46,365 nucleotides of DNA, taken from positions 1 to 46,365 of the forward strand of contig JBEKDL010000017.1 of the NCBI GenBank assembly GCA_050014355.1. Reading direction: 5' to 3'. The notes under the pieces are model-generated. The model was given only the letters and a program-made list of their open reading frames with translations, had not been told where the DNA came from and did not search any database. Positions 14,355 to 23,589 of this stretch are shown here, piece by piece. The position numbers were made by a program, and so were the translations under genes. This DNA is from Fen-1077 sp050014355 (GTDB lineage: Bacteria > Chloroflexota > Dehalococcoidia > Dehalococcoidales > RBG-16-60-22). Within the stretch, counting starts at the first letter, position 1. Each line of letters begins with the position of its first letter.

Positions 14355-15962
14355 TTGAAAAGAGAGTTTAAAAACCTGACGAAAGAACCGTTTGACCTGA
14401 TAATCATCGGGGGAGGGATAATCGGGACAGGGGTCGCCAGGGATGCCGCCCTGCGCGGCCTGCGCACTTTACTTGTGGAGAGGGAGGACTTCGCTTACGG
14501 CACGACCTCACGCTCTACCCGCCTCATTCACGGCGGCCTGCGCTATCTGCGGATGCTCGACTTCAAGCTGGTACACCAGGACCTCCACGAGCGTGAAATC
14601 CTCCTGAAAATAGCTCCCCACCTCGTCCACCGGCTCGAATTCGTTATCCCCCTGCTGAAAAGCGCTCCATTTTACCGGTTTACCCTTCCTTTCGGGTTGC
14701 GCCTTTATAATTGGTTATCCCACGGCGTGAGCCTCCCGCCCTGCCACCGCCTTTCACCTAAAAAGACCTTAACATTCGAGCCGTCCCTCGCGCACACCGA
14801 GGGACTGGTTGGCGCGTATCTCTACTACGACTGCCAGGCCGAGTACACGGAGAGGCTCTGTATCGAAAATATCCTGGACGCCGCCGGTAGAGGCGCCGTC
14901 ATCCTGAACCACGCGGCGATGACGGACATCAACTTTAAAGACGGCGCGGTGAGCGGCATCAATTTTAAGGACGCGCTGACCGCGGAGGAGTACCGGGCTA
15001 ACGGGCGTACCGTCCTGAATGCCAGCGGCCCCTGGACCGACCTCGTACTGCACAAGTCCGAAGCCGGCCGAGCCTACAATATCCGCAAGACCAAGGGTAT
15101 CCATTTATACACTGACAAAATATCCGGTAATGCCCTGGTGCTTTTCGCCAAGAGTGACGGACGCCTCTTTTTTGTCGTCCCCTGGCTGGACTACTCGCTT
15201 ATCGGCACGACCGATACCGATTACTCCGGCGACCTCGATAAAGTGCACGCCGAAAAATCAGATGTGGATTATCTCGTGTCCGAGTTGCGTAGCTACTTCC
15301 CTGATTTCAAGCAGAGCGATATCCACTTTACCACCGCCGGCCTAAGGCCCCTCGTGCCCAGCGGTAAAAAATCGGCTTCCAACACTTCACGGGCACATAA
15401 GCTCGTCGACCATGAGCAGCGCGACGGGATAAAAGGATTTGTATCCATTCTAGGCGGCAAGAATACTGCCTACCGCGGTATCGCCGAGGAGGCCGTAGAC
15501 CTGGTGTGTAAGAAACTCGGGGTTATAACGGCATGCATTACAGCGCAAACGCCCCTCCCGGGGGCGCCGGCGGTAAGTCAGACAGAACGGGAAAAGGCGG
15601 CGCGAGCTAGCGGCCTTCCCATCGAGACCATCGCTCACCTGGACTCTATTTACGGCTCACGACTTAATGCCGTTTTAAGTTACGCCCGTGAAGATAAACA
15701 GCTGGGTAACCCCGTTTCCCCCGGCGGACGGGACATCCTGGCCCAGATTAAACATGCCGTCCTGGAGGAGCAAGCTGTGAGCGTCAGTGACTTCATGATG
15801 AGGCGTAGCTTCATCGGGCTAAGGCCGGACCAGGGCCTCGACGCGGTGGACACAGTCGCCCGTGAAATGGGAACGCTGCTCGGATGGAACAGCGCGGAAA
15901 CACAAAAACAGGCAGCCGACTACCGCGCCGCGGCAGCCCTGGGGCAGCTTTATAAGGAATAG
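14355..15962 (+). CDS. glpD: FAD-dependent glycerol-3-phosphate dehydrogenase
   Basis: 535 residues. N-terminal FAD-binding dinucleotide fold GGGIIGTGVARDAALRG, then TTSRSTRLIHGGLRYL, which is characteristic of GlpA/GlpD, and the C-terminal DAO_C region. It oxidises sn-glycerol 3-phosphate to dihydroxyacetone phosphate and passes electrons to the membrane. The start is TTG with AGAAAGGA upstream. The length matches aerobic-type GlpD rather than GlpA with a partner GlpB/C, none of which is seen. Confidence 0.93.
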   Translation: MKREFKNLTKEPFDLIIIGGGIIGTGVARDAALRGLRTLLVEREDFAYGTTSRSTRLIHGGLRYLRMLDFKLVHQDLHEREILLKIAPHLVHRLEFVIPLLKSAPFYRFTLPFGLRLYNWLSHGVSLPPCHRLSPKKTLTFEPSLAHTEGLVGAYLYYDCQAEYTERLCIENILDAAGRGAVILNHAAMTDINFKDGAVSGINFKDALTAEEYRANGRTVLNASGPWTDLVLHKSEAGRAYNIRKTKGIHLYTDKISGNALVLFAKSDGRLFFVVPWLDYSLIGTTDTDYSGDLDKVHAEKSDVDYLVSELRSYFPDFKQSDIHFTTAGLRPLVPSGKKSASNTSRAHKLVDHEQRDGIKGFVSILGGKNTAYRGIAEEAVDLVCKKLGVITACITAQTPLPGAPAVSQTEREKAARASGLPIETIAHLDSIYGSRLNAVLSYAREDKQLGNPVSPGGRDILAQIKHAVLEEQAVSVSDFMMRRSFIGLRPDQGLDAVDTVAREMGTLLGWNSAETQKQAADYRAAAALGQLYKE

Positions 15963-15971
15963 GAGCCTGAT

Positions 15972-17477
15972 ATGCCGAAAGAAAGCTACATTCTGGCTAT
16001 AGACGAAGGGACTACCGGCAGCACCGCCCTGCTCATCGATAAAGACGGCCAGGTGGCCGCCCGCGCTTACCGCGAGCTGCGCCAGATTTACCCCCAGCCG
16101 GGGTGGGTGGAGCACGACCCTAACGAGATTCTCCACAACTGTATCGCGATTACGCGCGAAGTCGTCCAGAAGTCCGGCGTTACTTTTTCCGCCGTTAAAG
16201 GGATAGGTATCACTAACCAGCGGGAGACTACCGTCGTCTGGGAGCGCGCTACAGGCAAACCCGCCGCCAACGCCGTCGTCTGGCAGTGCCGCCGTACCGC
16301 GGCGCTCTGCGAGGAGTTAAAGAAAAAAGGACTGGAACCTGTTGTCCGGAAAAAGACGGGTCTGCCCATCGACGCCTATTTTTCCGGCACTAAAATCCGC
16401 TGGCTGCTGGATAATATCCCCGACGGTCAGCGGCGCGCCGAAAAGGGCGACCTTATCTTCGGGACAATCGATAGCTGGCTGGTGTGGAACTTCACCAGGG
16501 GCAAGGCGCATGTCACCGATTACAGTAACGCCAGCCGCACCATGCTGTTCAACATCAGCACACTGCAGTGGGATAAAGAACTTCTCGGCATGCTGAACAT
16601 TCCAGAAACGATGATGCCTAAAGTCCTGCCTTCCAGCCGGATGTACGGCGAGACCCTCGAAGGGCTTTTTGAAAAGTCCCGTCTGCCTATCGCCGGTATC
16701 GCCGGCGACCAGCAGGCGGCGCTCTTCGGGCAGGCCTGCTACCAGACAGGTATGGCCAAGAACACCTACGGTACCGGCTCGTTCGTGCTCGTGAACACCG
16801 GTGAGAGCCCGGTATTTTCCGGCGCCGGCCTGATAACCACGCTGGCCTGGGGACTGGGAAACAAAGTAACTTATGCCCTGGAAGGGAGCATCTTCATCAC
16901 CGGGGCGGCCGTCCAGTGGGTCCGTGATGAGCTGGGACTAATTAAAAGTTCGGCGGAAATCCAGGCGCTGGCCGCCAGCGTACCGGACAACGGCGGCGTT
17001 TATTTCGTCCCCGCCTTCGTGGGCCTGGGAGCGCCCTACTGGGACATGTACGCGCGGGGCACTATCGTTGGTCTCACACGGGGCAGCAGCAAGGGGCACA
17101 TCGCGCGGGCGGTGGAGGAGTCGATTGCCTACCAGGCCCGCGATGTCATCGAGACGATGAAAGCCGAGGCTTGTTGCTCGATACCGATGCTGCGCGTGGA
17201 CGGCGGCGGCAGCATCGACAATCTTTTAATGCAGTTCCAGGCCGATATCCTGGGCATCCCCATCCAGCGGGCGCGCCTGGCCGAAACTACGGCGCTGGGG
17301 GCCGCTTACCTGGCGGGTCTGGCCGTCGGGATGTGGCGCGATACCGATGAGATTGCTCACCACTGGCAAAGCTCTGGCAGCTACGAGCCGAAGATGCCCG
17401 AGAAAGAAAGAGAACGCCTCTACCGCGACTGGAAACGCGCCGTGGAATGCTCCAAGGGCTGGGCCAGGACGCAGTAG
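15972..17477 (+). CDS. glpK: glycerol kinase
   Basis: 501 residues, the normal family length. ATP-dependent phosphorylation of glycerol. FGGY-family signatures: AIDEGTTGSTALLIDKDG at the N terminus, TNQRETTVVWERATG, IAGDQQAALFGQ, NTYGTGSF and DGGGSIDNLLMQFQADIL near the C terminus. Start ATG after AGGAG, 9 bases after glpD. No glycerol facilitator gene is in the window. The gene is GC-rich like its neighbours. Confidence 0.96.
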   Translation: MPKESYILAIDEGTTGSTALLIDKDGQVAARAYRELRQIYPQPGWVEHDPNEILHNCIAITREVVQKSGVTFSAVKGIGITNQRETTVVWERATGKPAANAVVWQCRRTAALCEELKKKGLEPVVRKKTGLPIDAYFSGTKIRWLLDNIPDGQRRAEKGDLIFGTIDSWLVWNFTRGKAHVTDYSNASRTMLFNISTLQWDKELLGMLNIPETMMPKVLPSSRMYGETLEGLFEKSRLPIAGIAGDQQAALFGQACYQTGMAKNTYGTGSFVLVNTGESPVFSGAGLITTLAWGLGNKVTYALEGSIFITGAAVQWVRDELGLIKSSAEIQALAASVPDNGGVYFVPAFVGLGAPYWDMYARGTIVGLTRGSSKGHIARAVEESIAYQARDVIETMKAEACCSIPMLRVDGGGSIDNLLMQFQADILGIPIQRARLAETTALGAAYLAGLAVGMWRDTDEIAHHWQSSGSYEPKMPEKERERLYRDWKRAVECSKGWARTQ

Positions 17478-17502
17478 AAACGCCGTTTCTTCCACCAAAT
17501 AA

Positions 17503-17548
17503 AAACCGCCTCTTTCGCATCTATTCGAGTTTCGGAGGCGGTTTCTTG
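17503..17548. terminator. terminator after glpK, usable on both strands
   Basis: A 10-bp stem (17503-17512 with 17535-17544) is flanked by A-rich and T-rich runs. It lies between the convergent glpK and esterase genes. Confidence 0.82.
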
Positions 17549-17568
17549 CCAGGCCAGCTCCCGGACGC

Positions 17569-19113
17569 TTAACCTATATCGTCCCAGGCTTTCCGCTCTT
17601 CGGCGCGCGGGTCGTTTTCAACCTTGCATTCGGTATTGAAAATCATCGTCGCCCGTTTTTCTTTGTCATAGGTCGGCCACTGGGGCAGTCCTTTGTGGTT
17701 CGGGTTGCCGCTGCGGGCGAAAGCGAGCCAGGCGCCGCTCATGGCCGCGGCGAGCTTAAGGCGCTCGGGGCTATTGCCCAGAATCCCGATGGTAGGCTCG
17801 ACATTGTTGAAAACAAAAGGCATCTCCAGAGTGTGGCAGGACTTGAGCACGCCCCCCATGAACGGGCTTTCCCAGGTAAACAGGTACATGTAAACCGGGG
17901 CGGGACCACCGGCCGCCTTACGCTCCGCGACACGTATCGCGCCCATGCGCATGCGGTCAGAGGTAATAGCCACGAGGATTTCAGTGGGTGTAGCATTGGG
18001 CCGCGTGCGCTTGTAGGCGGCAATTAAGCCATCAATCTTTTCTACCGGCACCTTAAAGCCGGTGTTATCCCTGGTCCTCTGAATGAGGTTCTCCTTCAGC
18101 GTTGCCTCGGTATATTTCCCGAACTGCGGGTCTTTCATCAGCATGAAGGTCATTTCGTCTTTATTGGTGCCTATCATCAGAGGTATGTTGGCCGCCGTCG
18201 GGGCGGCGACAGGGTAGAACGGATGCTGCGGCAGCGCTTTGCCATCGACAACGGGGGCAAAGTGGCCCATCGGCATGCCGGCCGTGGGCTTGAGGGCCAT
18301 CCAGGCCGAATAAATCATATCGGCACGCATTTTATGGAGGGCGCCGGCCTGCTCCGGTTTCAACCCGAACGCGGCGAGGAATTCCCGCGTGGTCCGGGTC
18401 GCTTCCTCTGAAGCCGCCCGCGCCCTGGCACCCGGGCCGCTCTCTGATATCGCGCGGTGGAACAGCCCCTTAGCTGCGGGCATGGCCTGAAGGGTACTCA
18501 CCTTGGCGCCGCCGCCGGACTCACCGAAAATCGTGACGCTCCCGGGGTCGCCGCCGAATACTGAAATATTATCCCGGACCCACTTGAGGGCCTGCACGAG
18601 GTCCAGCATCCCGGTATTGCCCGAGCCGGCATATTTCTCACCGCACAGCTCATCGAGATAGAGGTAACCGAAGACGCCGAGACGGTGATTGACCGAGACG
18701 ACGACCACGTCCCCCGTCCGCGCCAGGGAAGCGCCATCGTAATACGGGATATGGTCGCCGGAACCGACGAAGAACCCGCCGCCGTGCAGCCAGACCATCA
18801 CCGGTCTTTTGGCACCATCGTTCAGGCCGGGGGTCCACACGTTGAGAACGAGGCAGTCTTCTCCCATCTCGCCGATGCCAACTCCACCTAACAGGTAATA
18901 GGCCATGGGGGTGACATCGGCCGGTTGCCAGCAGGCCTGACCATAACGGGTAGCATCCCTGGTGCCGGTCCACGGAGCTGGTGGCGTCGGGGGCATAAAG
19001 CGGTTCTCCCCGTCCGTGGGGCCGCCGTAATGAATGCCCTTAAATGAGTATATGCCCTTATCGGCTGCTCCCCGTATTTTCCCGGTGGCTATTTCTACCG
19101 CGGGTGCTTTCAT
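17569..19113 (-). CDS. type-B carboxylesterase
   Basis: 514 residues. EDCLVLNVWTP (type-B signature 2), HGGGF oxyanion motif, nucleophile elbow FGESGGGAK (the family usually has GESAGG), and a C-terminal His in KSCHTLEMPFVF. It hydrolyses carboxylic esters; the substrate is unknown. ATG 19113 follows a strong GGAGG; the frame is open upstream but has no better start. No signal peptide. It is alone on the minus strand, convergent to glpK, so not part of that operon. Confidence 0.9.
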   Translation of the reverse strand: MKAPAVEIATGKIRGAADKGIYSFKGIHYGGPTDGENRFMPPTPPAPWTGTRDATRYGQACWQPADVTPMAYYLLGGVGIGEMGEDCLVLNVWTPGLNDGAKRPVMVWLHGGGFFVGSGDHIPYYDGASLARTGDVVVVSVNHRLGVFGYLYLDELCGEKYAGSGNTGMLDLVQALKWVRDNISVFGGDPGSVTIFGESGGGAKVSTLQAMPAAKGLFHRAISESGPGARARAASEEATRTTREFLAAFGLKPEQAGALHKMRADMIYSAWMALKPTAGMPMGHFAPVVDGKALPQHPFYPVAAPTAANIPLMIGTNKDEMTFMLMKDPQFGKYTEATLKENLIQRTRDNTGFKVPVEKIDGLIAAYKRTRPNATPTEILVAITSDRMRMGAIRVAERKAAGGPAPVYMYLFTWESPFMGGVLKSCHTLEMPFVFNNVEPTIGILGNSPERLKLAAAMSGAWLAFARSGNPNHKGLPQWPTYDKEKRATMIFNTECKVENDPRAEERKAWDDIG

Positions 19114-19237
19114 TCTCAACCTCCAATAATATAAACTTAAATGGGAATTTTTGCCCGAAGTTAACTGACGTTTCGCAACGGTTTCCAGCACCGTTATTTT
19201 AGTTGCCGCGCTCAAGGCTTGTCAAACGCAATCGGAA

Positions 19238-20005
19238 TTATTTTTCCAGCATTTCTTTCAGCGGCTTCCAGTAGTAGTCCCGCCACCCCTGGGAAACATC
19301 GTCGTACTGTTCTTCCGGTACATCAGACTGGGTGAAAGCGAGGCGGGTGCCTCCCCCGGCATTAGTCAGCGAGAACGTGACTCTGGAATAGTGCCCTTCC
19401 GGCCAGTCATCGGCGCGCCAGGTCTGCACGATTTTCTTGTCCGGCACCAGCTCTACGTTGACGCCTTCGGCATAGCCGTCATAGGCGGTAAACTTGCCCC
19501 CCACCATCCGGCTGATAGAGGCCTTGCCGCCCGTGAATGCGGCATGTTTTTTCGAGTCCATGAGCGCCTCGTAAACATCGTGGGGAGTGGCTTTAATAGT
19601 TACTGTTTGCCTGATAGTTCTGGTGTTCATTGCGTCTCCTTTTAATATGGCTTTTACCGATTTTTTTGCTCTTTTCATCCCCTCCCGGCATTCCTTCCGG
19701 TCCGGGCCGGGCTGCCAATCGGAGCAGCAGGCGGGCCTCACGGGGTAGATGGCGCAGGAGGCCAGGCCCTGCTCAAACCTTAAAAAAGCGCAACCGCCTT
19801 CCATATGGCGTATCAGGCAGAAGTCGTTAAATTCCCACCCGGGGTCGTTATACAGCTTTTCCCAGTCTTCCCCTGTTATCCTCAGAAAAGCGATGATACG
19901 ACCCAGTTCTTCCGGCCTAACATAGGCCTGGTGCCGGGTACAGCAAACACCGCAACGCCGGCAGGACATGACTTCCGCTTTTTCGCTATTTTTCGTTTGT
20001 CCCAT
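19238..20005 (-). CDS. fusion of YkgJ-type zinc/iron-chelating domain and AHSA1/SRPBCC domain
   Basis: 255 residues. Residues 14-115 carry the cysteine cluster CRRCGVCCTRH and later CAIYPVRPACCSDW of the YkgJ (UPF0153) metal-chelating family. Residues 125-255 form a START-like AHSA1 domain (MNTRTIRQTVTIKATPHDVY, then TWRADDWPEGHYSRV). Each normally stands alone. An internal ATG (codon 125) is preceded by a perfect AAAGGAG site, so the SRPBCC part may also be made separately. ATG 20005 overlaps the upstream gene by 20 bases; ATG 19969 is the alternative start. Confidence 0.8.
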   Translation of the reverse strand: MGQTKNSEKAEVMSCRRCGVCCTRHQAYVRPEELGRIIAFLRITGEDWEKLYNDPGWEFNDFCLIRHMEGGCAFLRFEQGLASCAIYPVRPACCSDWQPGPDRKECREGMKRAKKSVKAILKGDAMNTRTIRQTVTIKATPHDVYEALMDSKKHAAFTGGKASISRMVGGKFTAYDGYAEGVNVELVPDKKIVQTWRADDWPEGHYSRVTFSLTNAGGGTRLAFTQSDVPEEQYDDVSQGWRDYYWKPLKEMLEK

Positions 20006-21056
20006 TAAACCACTTTTTCATTCTCCGGCAGGCTGCTTCCGGCGACAGGATACAGATATTTTCATCCTGCAATAGTTGATAATAAAACTGGTCGCTGGTC
20101 TCGATGGGGGAATAGAGGAGCAGGCCGCGCGGCACTATCCGCGCCTGCGCCCAGAACTGGCCGCTGTCGAATCCGGAATAAGTGGACATATTGAAGCTGA
20201 CAAGCTTAAGCTCATCGATGTAGCGGAAGACTTTTAAAAGACCGGCGGAAAAATCACGCAGGTCGGCCCTGGTCAGTTCAACTACCGAAGTCCTGCCCGG
20301 AAACACCACGAGAATATCGGACAGCCGCCCCCTGGGCGCGAAGCTGGTGAGCCACTCCGTGGCGCCTATCCGTCCAATATATCTTTCATCTGTCTGCTTT
20401 TCCTGCTGCAAAAGGTCGCTCCAGTAGTTCTGCCCTTTTTTCCGGAAATATTTCCGGGATGATTCCAGCAGGAGCTTCTGGTAGACTGTGGGGCGGTAAC
20501 CGGCGTTGCCCTGCAAATGCGGGTGGACGAGGCTGCCCCCGGACGGCGGCATATAGTTCCAGGCGATAAAATGGTGCTTGGCGGCAGGGTCGGCCTGCTG
20601 CATATATTTAACGAAATCCTGCGCCGCCAGCAAGGCGTTGAGCACAGCTTCCTGCGTGAATTTATTTAAAGGCACGAAGTGCTCATCGGTTACCACAATG
20701 ACCGCGCCGTGAATGTCATACGGGCCGGTGTTAGGGAAGGCGAGCGCTTTGCCCCGCCGGATGACCCCCTCGGGGACAAGGTCGGGCGGAAAGCGGGGAA
20801 TAATTTGTTCGACGAGGGGCGGACAGAAAGGGCAGGGCAGCTCCCGCGACCTTTTTTCCATGGCGGCTAAATCCGTTTTGATAATCCTGTCCAGGGAAAA
20901 TGGCACCACGCGGCATGACCGGCCGGTCAGCGGGTCGAGGCGCAACTCCACGGGTATAGTGCCCTCGGCGAACGCGCCGGAGCTATCGCGCGCCATCAGG
21001 CGTGATTGCACCACTTCGCGTTGGAATTTAATCGGGCCGGAATCTGGCGATTTCAT
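19986..21056 (-). CDS. galactose-1-phosphate uridylyltransferase-like (HIT superfamily) protein
   Basis: 356 residues. A CPFCPP motif (possible zinc site) and SLVHPHLQG, the HPHxQ active-site block of GalT-type nucleotidyltransferases, point to this superfamily. TGPYDIHGAVIVVTDEHFVP matches the sheet before the active site. The usual GalT ASQPHPHGQ is varied, so the substrate may not be UDP-hexose. It lies 5 bases after the isochorismatase-like gene on the minus strand and overlaps the following gene. Confidence 0.75.
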   Translation of the reverse strand: MKSPDSGPIKFQREVVQSRLMARDSSGAFAEGTIPVELRLDPLTGRSCRVVPFSLDRIIKTDLAAMEKRSRELPCPFCPPLVEQIIPRFPPDLVPEGVIRRGKALAFPNTGPYDIHGAVIVVTDEHFVPLNKFTQEAVLNALLAAQDFVKYMQQADPAAKHHFIAWNYMPPSGGSLVHPHLQGNAGYRPTVYQKLLLESSRKYFRKKGQNYWSDLLQQEKQTDERYIGRIGATEWLTSFAPRGRLSDILVVFPGRTSVVELTRADLRDFSAGLLKVFRYIDELKLVSFNMSTYSGFDSGQFWAQARIVPRGLLLYSPIETSDQFYYQLLQDENICILSPEAACRRMKKWFNGTNEK

Positions 21057-21061
21057 ATCAG

Positions 21062-21616
21062 CTATTTCACGATATTGCTTATCTGCTTGAATTTGTCCCC
21101 CTGGGCCACCTTGAGTAATTCGAAAAGCGCCATCTCAGTAGTGGTAGGAATAACACCGGCGGCGCCCATTTTAAAAAGGGAGACCGTCTTGTTTTCCGGC
21201 TCGCGCGAAGAAACGCAGTCGCTGACGACCTGCACCTCGTAGCCCTTACGCGCCAGCGCCATGGCGGTCTGGTAAACACAGATGTGCGCTTCGATGCCGA
21301 CGATGAGCACCTGCCGGCGCTTCAGCGCCTCCAGCGATTGGCCGAAAGCCTCGTTATCGCAGCAGCTGAAACACACCTTTTCTATCGGTTTTATATCCGG
21401 CATGAGCTCTTTTATCTCCGGAATGGTCGGGCCTAACCCCTTCGGGTACTGTTCGGTGAGGATGACCGGTATCCCTAAAACCCTGGCACCTTTAATAAGT
21501 TTGACCGCATCGCGGAGGAGCTTTTCTTTTTCGTGCATCACGGGGAAAAGTTTTTCCTGTATATCGATGACCACTAAAACAGTGCTTTCCGTGGTAAGCG
21601 GCGCCGGTACGTTCAT
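21062..21616 (-). CDS. isochorismatase-family cysteine hydrolase
   Basis: 184 residues. The catalytic triad is visible: Asp18 (VVIDIQEKLF), Lys80 (PIEKVCFSC) and Cys113 (GIEAHICVYQTA), with the cis-peptide VGIEAH before the cysteine. This fits the YcaC-like amidohydrolase/nicotinamidase group; the exact substrate is unknown. ATG follows GAGGT. First gene of a likely minus-strand unit with the GalT-like and fusion genes. Confidence 0.88.
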   Translation of the reverse strand: MNVPAPLTTESTVLVVIDIQEKLFPVMHEKEKLLRDAVKLIKGARVLGIPVILTEQYPKGLGPTIPEIKELMPDIKPIEKVCFSCCDNEAFGQSLEALKRRQVLIVGIEAHICVYQTAMALARKGYEVQVVSDCVSSREPENKTVSLFKMGAAGVIPTTTEMALFELLKVAQGDKFKQISNIVK

Positions 21617-21838
21617 GTGTTAATTACCTCAATTCCCTTCAAATAGGTGACTATATTTTAAACCAACGTAATCAGTATAAATTCTGCCTAGATACAAGTC
21701 AAAGCACCATGATGGCTCAAAACCCCTAAATAATTAAAATGTTACAAAAACGTCATGTGTTTGATAAGGATTTTATGATTTGTCCATTTATTTCGTATAA
21801 AATTAATTCATATTAATCTAATCAAAGGAGAGCCTGTC

Positions 21839-22228
21839 ATGAACACACAAGAGCATCACCATGAAGAAGTGGTAAGAAAAATCGCGGCACAACTCAAGCC
21901 GGTGCTTGATAAATCCGGTCAGGGGGTATACATCTATCTGGATGATGCCCATAAAGTCTGCAACAAGAAGTTCGCCGACCTGCTCGGCTACAAGTCAGCC
22001 AGAGAATGGGCCGGTACAGAGGCGCCGTTGTCCGATGTAGTCGAAGAAGACCAGCCGTCAGTAATTTCTGCTTACGAAAACGCTTCGGAAAACATGGTAG
22101 CGAGCTGCCTTGATGTCAGAGTCAAGAACATCAAGACCGGCAAGGCCATCAAGACCAGCATGATAGTAGTCCCGCTCACTGACGGCGGTAATCACGTTTT
22201 CACGGTCCATTTCTTTAGCCGGAAGTAA
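21839..22228 (+). CDS. single-PAS-domain protein
   Basis: 129 residues. After a His/Glu-rich start (MNTQEHHHEEVVRKIA), residues 25-127 read as a PAS fold: GQGVYIYLDDAHKVCNKKFADLLGY is the PAS core, and the end HVFTVHFFSRK the last strands. No kinase or output domain is attached. Ribosome site AAAGGAGAG. It is convergent with the heliorhodopsin gene 20 bases away; a link between the two is suggestive only. Confidence 0.8.
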   Translation: MNTQEHHHEEVVRKIAAQLKPVLDKSGQGVYIYLDDAHKVCNKKFADLLGYKSAREWAGTEAPLSDVVEEDQPSVISAYENASENMVASCLDVRVKNIKTGKAIKTSMIVVPLTDGGNHVFTVHFFSRK

Positions 22229-22248
22229 TCTCGCATCCGGGCGAAAAC

Positions 22249-23022
22249 TTATACCGGCCGCAAGGTCCCGGCGAAGACCTGCCACGCCAGCGCCGATTTA
22301 GCCACCAAGCTCAAGAGAATGTAAATTCTCTCGCCGAACAGGTAATTGCGCCACGGTCCCACCTTTTTATACTGCAAGACCATGTTCACCGCGAAGCAGA
22401 AGAAGAAAACGAAGAGCGTCGGCAGGATGAAATAGACGAAAGTGGGCACCCTGCCGTTGGCCTTAGCCAGCGAGCCGAAGAAATAGATGGCGATGGCAAC
22501 CCACGGCGCGATACCAGCGATACAGCCCACGACGAAAGAAGTCCAGTTTGTTTTCTGGGTGGTCTGGTTATGTACTTCCATCACCAGGCCGCAGAGGTTC
22601 ATCACACCCGTGAGTGCGAAGGCCATGATGAGGGCTCCCAGGTCATAAACGCCGCACAGCATGCCGATGAGCACAATCATCAAAGAAGCGCTTAGCGAGT
22701 ATTCGTACCAGCGGGCATAGTTGATGCCTTTTTTCAGGTTACTGACGTACCATCCAAAGGCGCCCGGGGACGATATAGTAAAGTGCGCCAGGGCCGAAAG
22801 GAGCAGGAACACCGCCACCATGATACCGAAGGGCAGATTGACGAGCACGTTGGTTTCCGGCCAGAGCTTGCCGAGCGATTTATTGAACGTCAGGAAGGAG
22901 GTGGTAACAGGCAGGGTGAAGCTGTTACTCAAGATGATGATGAGCAACGCCTGGACAAGGTGGAGAAAACCCATGAAGAGGTTGTAAATGCGCAACCGGG
23001 CATACTGCGGTTCGTTAACCAT
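22249..23022 (-). CDS. heliorhodopsin
   Basis: 257 residues with seven membrane helices. The helix-3 block ARWYEYSLSASLMIVLIGML and the helix-7 block YILLSLVAKSALAWQVFAG are the family's diagnostic motifs. Glu107 matches the counterion and Lys242 the retinal-binding lysine. It is therefore a predicted retinal-binding photoreceptor with an inverted membrane topology, as known for heliorhodopsins, not a pump. ATG follows a near-perfect AAAGGAGG. No retinal-making gene is in the window. It stands alone on its strand. Confidence 0.92.
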   Translation of the reverse strand: MVNEPQYARLRIYNLFMGFLHLVQALLIIILSNSFTLPVTTSFLTFNKSLGKLWPETNVLVNLPFGIMVAVFLLLSALAHFTISSPGAFGWYVSNLKKGINYARWYEYSLSASLMIVLIGMLCGVYDLGALIMAFALTGVMNLCGLVMEVHNQTTQKTNWTSFVVGCIAGIAPWVAIAIYFFGSLAKANGRVPTFVYFILPTLFVFFFCFAVNMVLQYKKVGPWRNYLFGERIYILLSLVAKSALAWQVFAGTLRPV

Positions 23023-23212
23023 CGGTGTCCTCCTTTAGCTTTGATTTTTTCCTCATCTTACCCGAGTAAGAACAGACAGTCAACTTATTACGCACATATT
23101 TTAGGGCAAAACCCTATTGCATATTTAAAAAACACGGTATATAATATGTGCTGGTGGTTTTAAGTCCAAGGTTATCAGACATGCAAGGAAATTACTTTAT
23201 CCCGACTCAACT

Positions 23213-23262
23213 ACGGATGACCTTAGCTCTAACCAACTACTATTAGAAAGGAGGTCATCCGT
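23213..23262 (+). promoter_or_regulatory. hairpin that covers the ribosome site and start of the zinc-ribbon gene
   Basis: ACGGATGACCT (23213-23223) is the exact complement of AGGTCATCCGT (23252-23262). The right arm contains most of the GGAGGT ribosome site and the first base of the TTG start. The loop is 28 bases. Confidence 0.7.
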
Positions 23263-23561
23263 TGAGTTTCCAGGACAAGTCACTTCAATGTGCTGACTGC
23301 GGCACGTCGTTCACCTTCACCGCCGCAGAGCAGGAATTCTTCCAGTCCAAGGGCTACACCAACGAGCCCAAGCGGTGCCCGTCATGCCGGCAGGCAAGGA
23401 AAGCCGAGCGGTATGGCTCCAGTGGTGGCGGCAAAGCCCGCCAGATGTTCCCCGCCGTTTGCGCCCAGTGTGGCAAAGAGACGGAAGTACCCTTCGAGCC
23501 CCGTGAAGGCCGACCGGTATACTGCAGCGATTGCTTCAGCAAAACAAGAGCCAACCGGTAA
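23262..23561 (+). CDS. zinc-ribbon protein (zf-trcl-like, two Cys4 units)
   Basis: 99 residues. First unit LQCADCGTSFTFTAAEQEFF...CPSCRQARK matches the small zinc-ribbon family with FTAxEQEFF. The second unit CAQCGKETEVPFEPREGRPV...CSDC is another Cys4 ribbon. A Gly/Ser linker joins them. The TTG start follows AAAGGAGGTC with good spacing. Function not known; the domain type suggests nucleic-acid binding. Translation is probably controlled by the hairpin over its ribosome site. Confidence 0.85.
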   Translation: MSFQDKSLQCADCGTSFTFTAAEQEFFQSKGYTNEPKRCPSCRQARKAERYGSSGGGKARQMFPAVCAQCGKETEVPFEPREGRPVYCSDCFSKTRANR

Positions 23562-23589
23562 TCACCGGGGCGCTTAAGTAAAGCAAAAA

